Assembly (NCBI RefSeq): GCF_016124325.1
Contig: NZ_WGNY01000014.1
Coordinates: 124,001-188,000, forward strand
Direction: 5' to 3'
Source of the DNA: Phenylobacterium sp.
Lineage (GTDB): Bacteria > Pseudomonadota > Alphaproteobacteria > Caulobacterales > Caulobacteraceae
Length of the DNA: 64,000 nucleotides
Of this stretch, positions 63,011 through 64,000 are shown piece after piece (position 1 is the first letter of the stretch; each line of letters starts with the position of its first letter). The notes under the pieces were generated by a model. It had not been told where the DNA came from. It was given only the letters and a program-made list of their open reading frames with translations, and did no database searches. Made by a program: the position numbers and the translations under genes.

Positions 63011-64000
63011 CTATCTCGACGCAGGGGCGTTGAGCGACGGGTCGTCGGTCAGCGGCCGGTCGTGCGCCTTGCCTTTCAGGTACAGGTCGGACGATGTCGC
63101 CTCCACGCCGGGCAGGGCTTCGGGCGGCGTGATCGAGCGGTCCTCCGACGTCGCCAGCCGCGGGGTGACCACGATCAGCAGTTCGGTCTCGCTGCGCTTC
63201 CAACGGGCCGAGCGGAACAGGGCCCCCAGGATCGGCACGTCGCCCAGACCCGGGGTCTGCTGCACGTTGTTCTCGTAGTTGTGCTGGAACAGGCCGGCCA
63301 TCGCGAAGGAGTCGCCGGGACGCAGCTCCAGCGTGGTCTTGGCCCGCCGAACGCTCAGCGCCGGCACCGTGATGTTGCTCAGGGTCAGGGCGTTTGTGTA
63401 GTCGAGCTGGCTCACTTCGGGCTCGACGGCCATGCGGATCCAGCCGTTGTCGAGCACCTGCGGCAGGAAGTTCAGCCGCACGCCGTATTCCTTGAACTGG
63501 ATGGTGATGCGGTTGAGGTCCTCGGGCACCGGGAACGGGAACTCGCCGCCGGCCAGGAAGCTCGCCTTCTCGCCGGAGATGGCGACGATGTTGGGCCGCG
63601 CCAGGGTTCGCACGACGCCCTTCTCCTCAAGCGCCTGCAGCGCCGTGTCGATGGTGGTGGAGCCCGAACCGCCGTGCGTGGCGAACGTGCCGTGCGGCGG
63701 CGTGATCGAGCCGATCAGGCCGGTGCCCGTGGCCACGGCGAACGAGTTGTTGAAGACGCTCAGGTTGAAGCCGGCGTCCTTCAGCGCCGTGCGGTTGGCT
63801 TCCAGGATACGGACCTCGAGGATCACCTGCTGCGAGTTCCTGACCGTCAGGCGGGAGATCACCGAGTCGGGCGCGTATTTCGAGGCGATCTTCTCGGCGC
63901 CGGCCTGCACGCCGGAGTCGGAGACCTCGCCGGCCAGCATCAGCGTCTCGCCCAGGTTGCGCACCTGGATCGGTTCGTTCGGGAAGGCGGCGGCCAGGTC
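63011..64000 (-). CDS. cpaC: CpaC-like outer-membrane secretin, 5' part outside window
   Basis: About 330 C-terminal residues are visible; the frame is still open at the right edge, so the true start lies beyond it. Secretin-type features are NEPIQVRNLGETLMLAGEVS, VILEVRILEANRTALKDAGF, a Gly-rich plug region (FATHGGSGSTTIDTALQALE), PNIVAISGEKASFLAGGEFP and the C-terminal MAGLFQHNYENNVQQTPGLG, VPILGALFRSARWKRSETEL. It forms the outer-membrane pore for the Flp pilus and leads the operon seen here. Confidence 0.95.
   Translation of the reverse strand, partial: DLAAAFPNEPIQVRNLGETLMLAGEVSDSGVQAGAEKIASKYAPDSVISRLTVRNSQQVILEVRILEANRTALKDAGFNLSVFNNSFAVATGTGLIGSITPPHGTFATHGGSGSTTIDTALQALEEKGVVRTLARPNIVAISGEKASFLAGGEFPFPVPEDLNRITIQFKEYGVRLNFLPQVLDNGWIRMAVEPEVSQLDYTNALTLSNITVPALSVRRAKTTLELRPGDSFAMAGLFQHNYENNVQQTPGLGDVPILGALFRSARWKRSETELLIVVTPRLATSEDRSITPPEALPGVEATSSDLYLKGKAHDRPLTDDPSLNAPASR

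Overview
The window is high-GC chromosomal DNA from an alphaproteobacterium, most likely order Caulobacterales (Phenylobacterium/Caulobacter-like). This is inferred from a cpa/tad pilus operon of Caulobacter type, several proteins with PEPxxWA-CTERM sorting tails, a UrcA-family protein, a TorF-type porin and many genes for lipid, CoA-thioester and xenobiotic metabolism. I saw no rRNA, tRNA, CRISPR array, insertion sequence or prophage. Genes cover almost all of the window and no gap exceeds about 300 bases.

Layout. 1-5.7 kb: the tail of a PEP-CTERM protein, a secreted cyclophilin, small envelope proteins, EcsC, a START-like protein and MgtC, then DUF1365 and an FAD oxidoreductase. The last two diverge from DUF1295, a CFA-synthase-like methyltransferase and DUF2177 (5.9-8.1 kb); together they look like a membrane-lipid modification locus. 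8.2-12.7 kb: an acyl-CoA synthetase behind a clear palindromic operator, a LysR regulator divergent from a TorF porin, and a PLP aminotransferase. 12.8-23.2 kb: three more PEP-CTERM proteins (two are tandem choice-of-anchor A paralogues), an orphan ParA, two histidine phosphatases, a VOC protein, an MDR oxidoreductase with its own operator, an alpha/beta hydrolase-SDR-phosphatase operon, and an M61-like protein that lacks the zinc motif. 23.3-29.3 kb: YebC, LemA with two TPM-domain proteins, and a two-subunit molybdenum hydroxylase.

29.3-43.2 kb: a TetR regulator and an SDR that share a 14-bp operator, an MFS symporter, a MoxR/VWA pair, a lysine-catabolic pair (piperidine-6-carboxylate dehydrogenase and saccharopine dehydrogenase) divergent from an AsnC regulator and a PIG-L deacetylase, a Gfo/Idh oxidoreductase, and a hybrid histidine kinase. 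43.3-58.3 kb: a PHP hydrolase-thiolase-DUF35 operon, a pentapeptide-repeat protein, a TPR protein, an ArsR regulator, a CadC-like regulator beside UrcA, an MddA-like methyltransferase, and a phosphotransferase/P450 group. 58.5-64 kb: the tad operon cpaC(partial)-cpaE-cpaF-tadB-tadC.

The most unusual pattern is a class of intergenic hairpin elements beginning and ending in CTAG. Two copies are 119 bp long and about 96% identical (114 of 119 by eye), with perfect 8-bp terminal inverted repeats and two nested hairpins. A third element (about 49.54 kb) is related in design only. In all three cases the terminal CTAG supplies the TAG stop codon of the adjacent gene.
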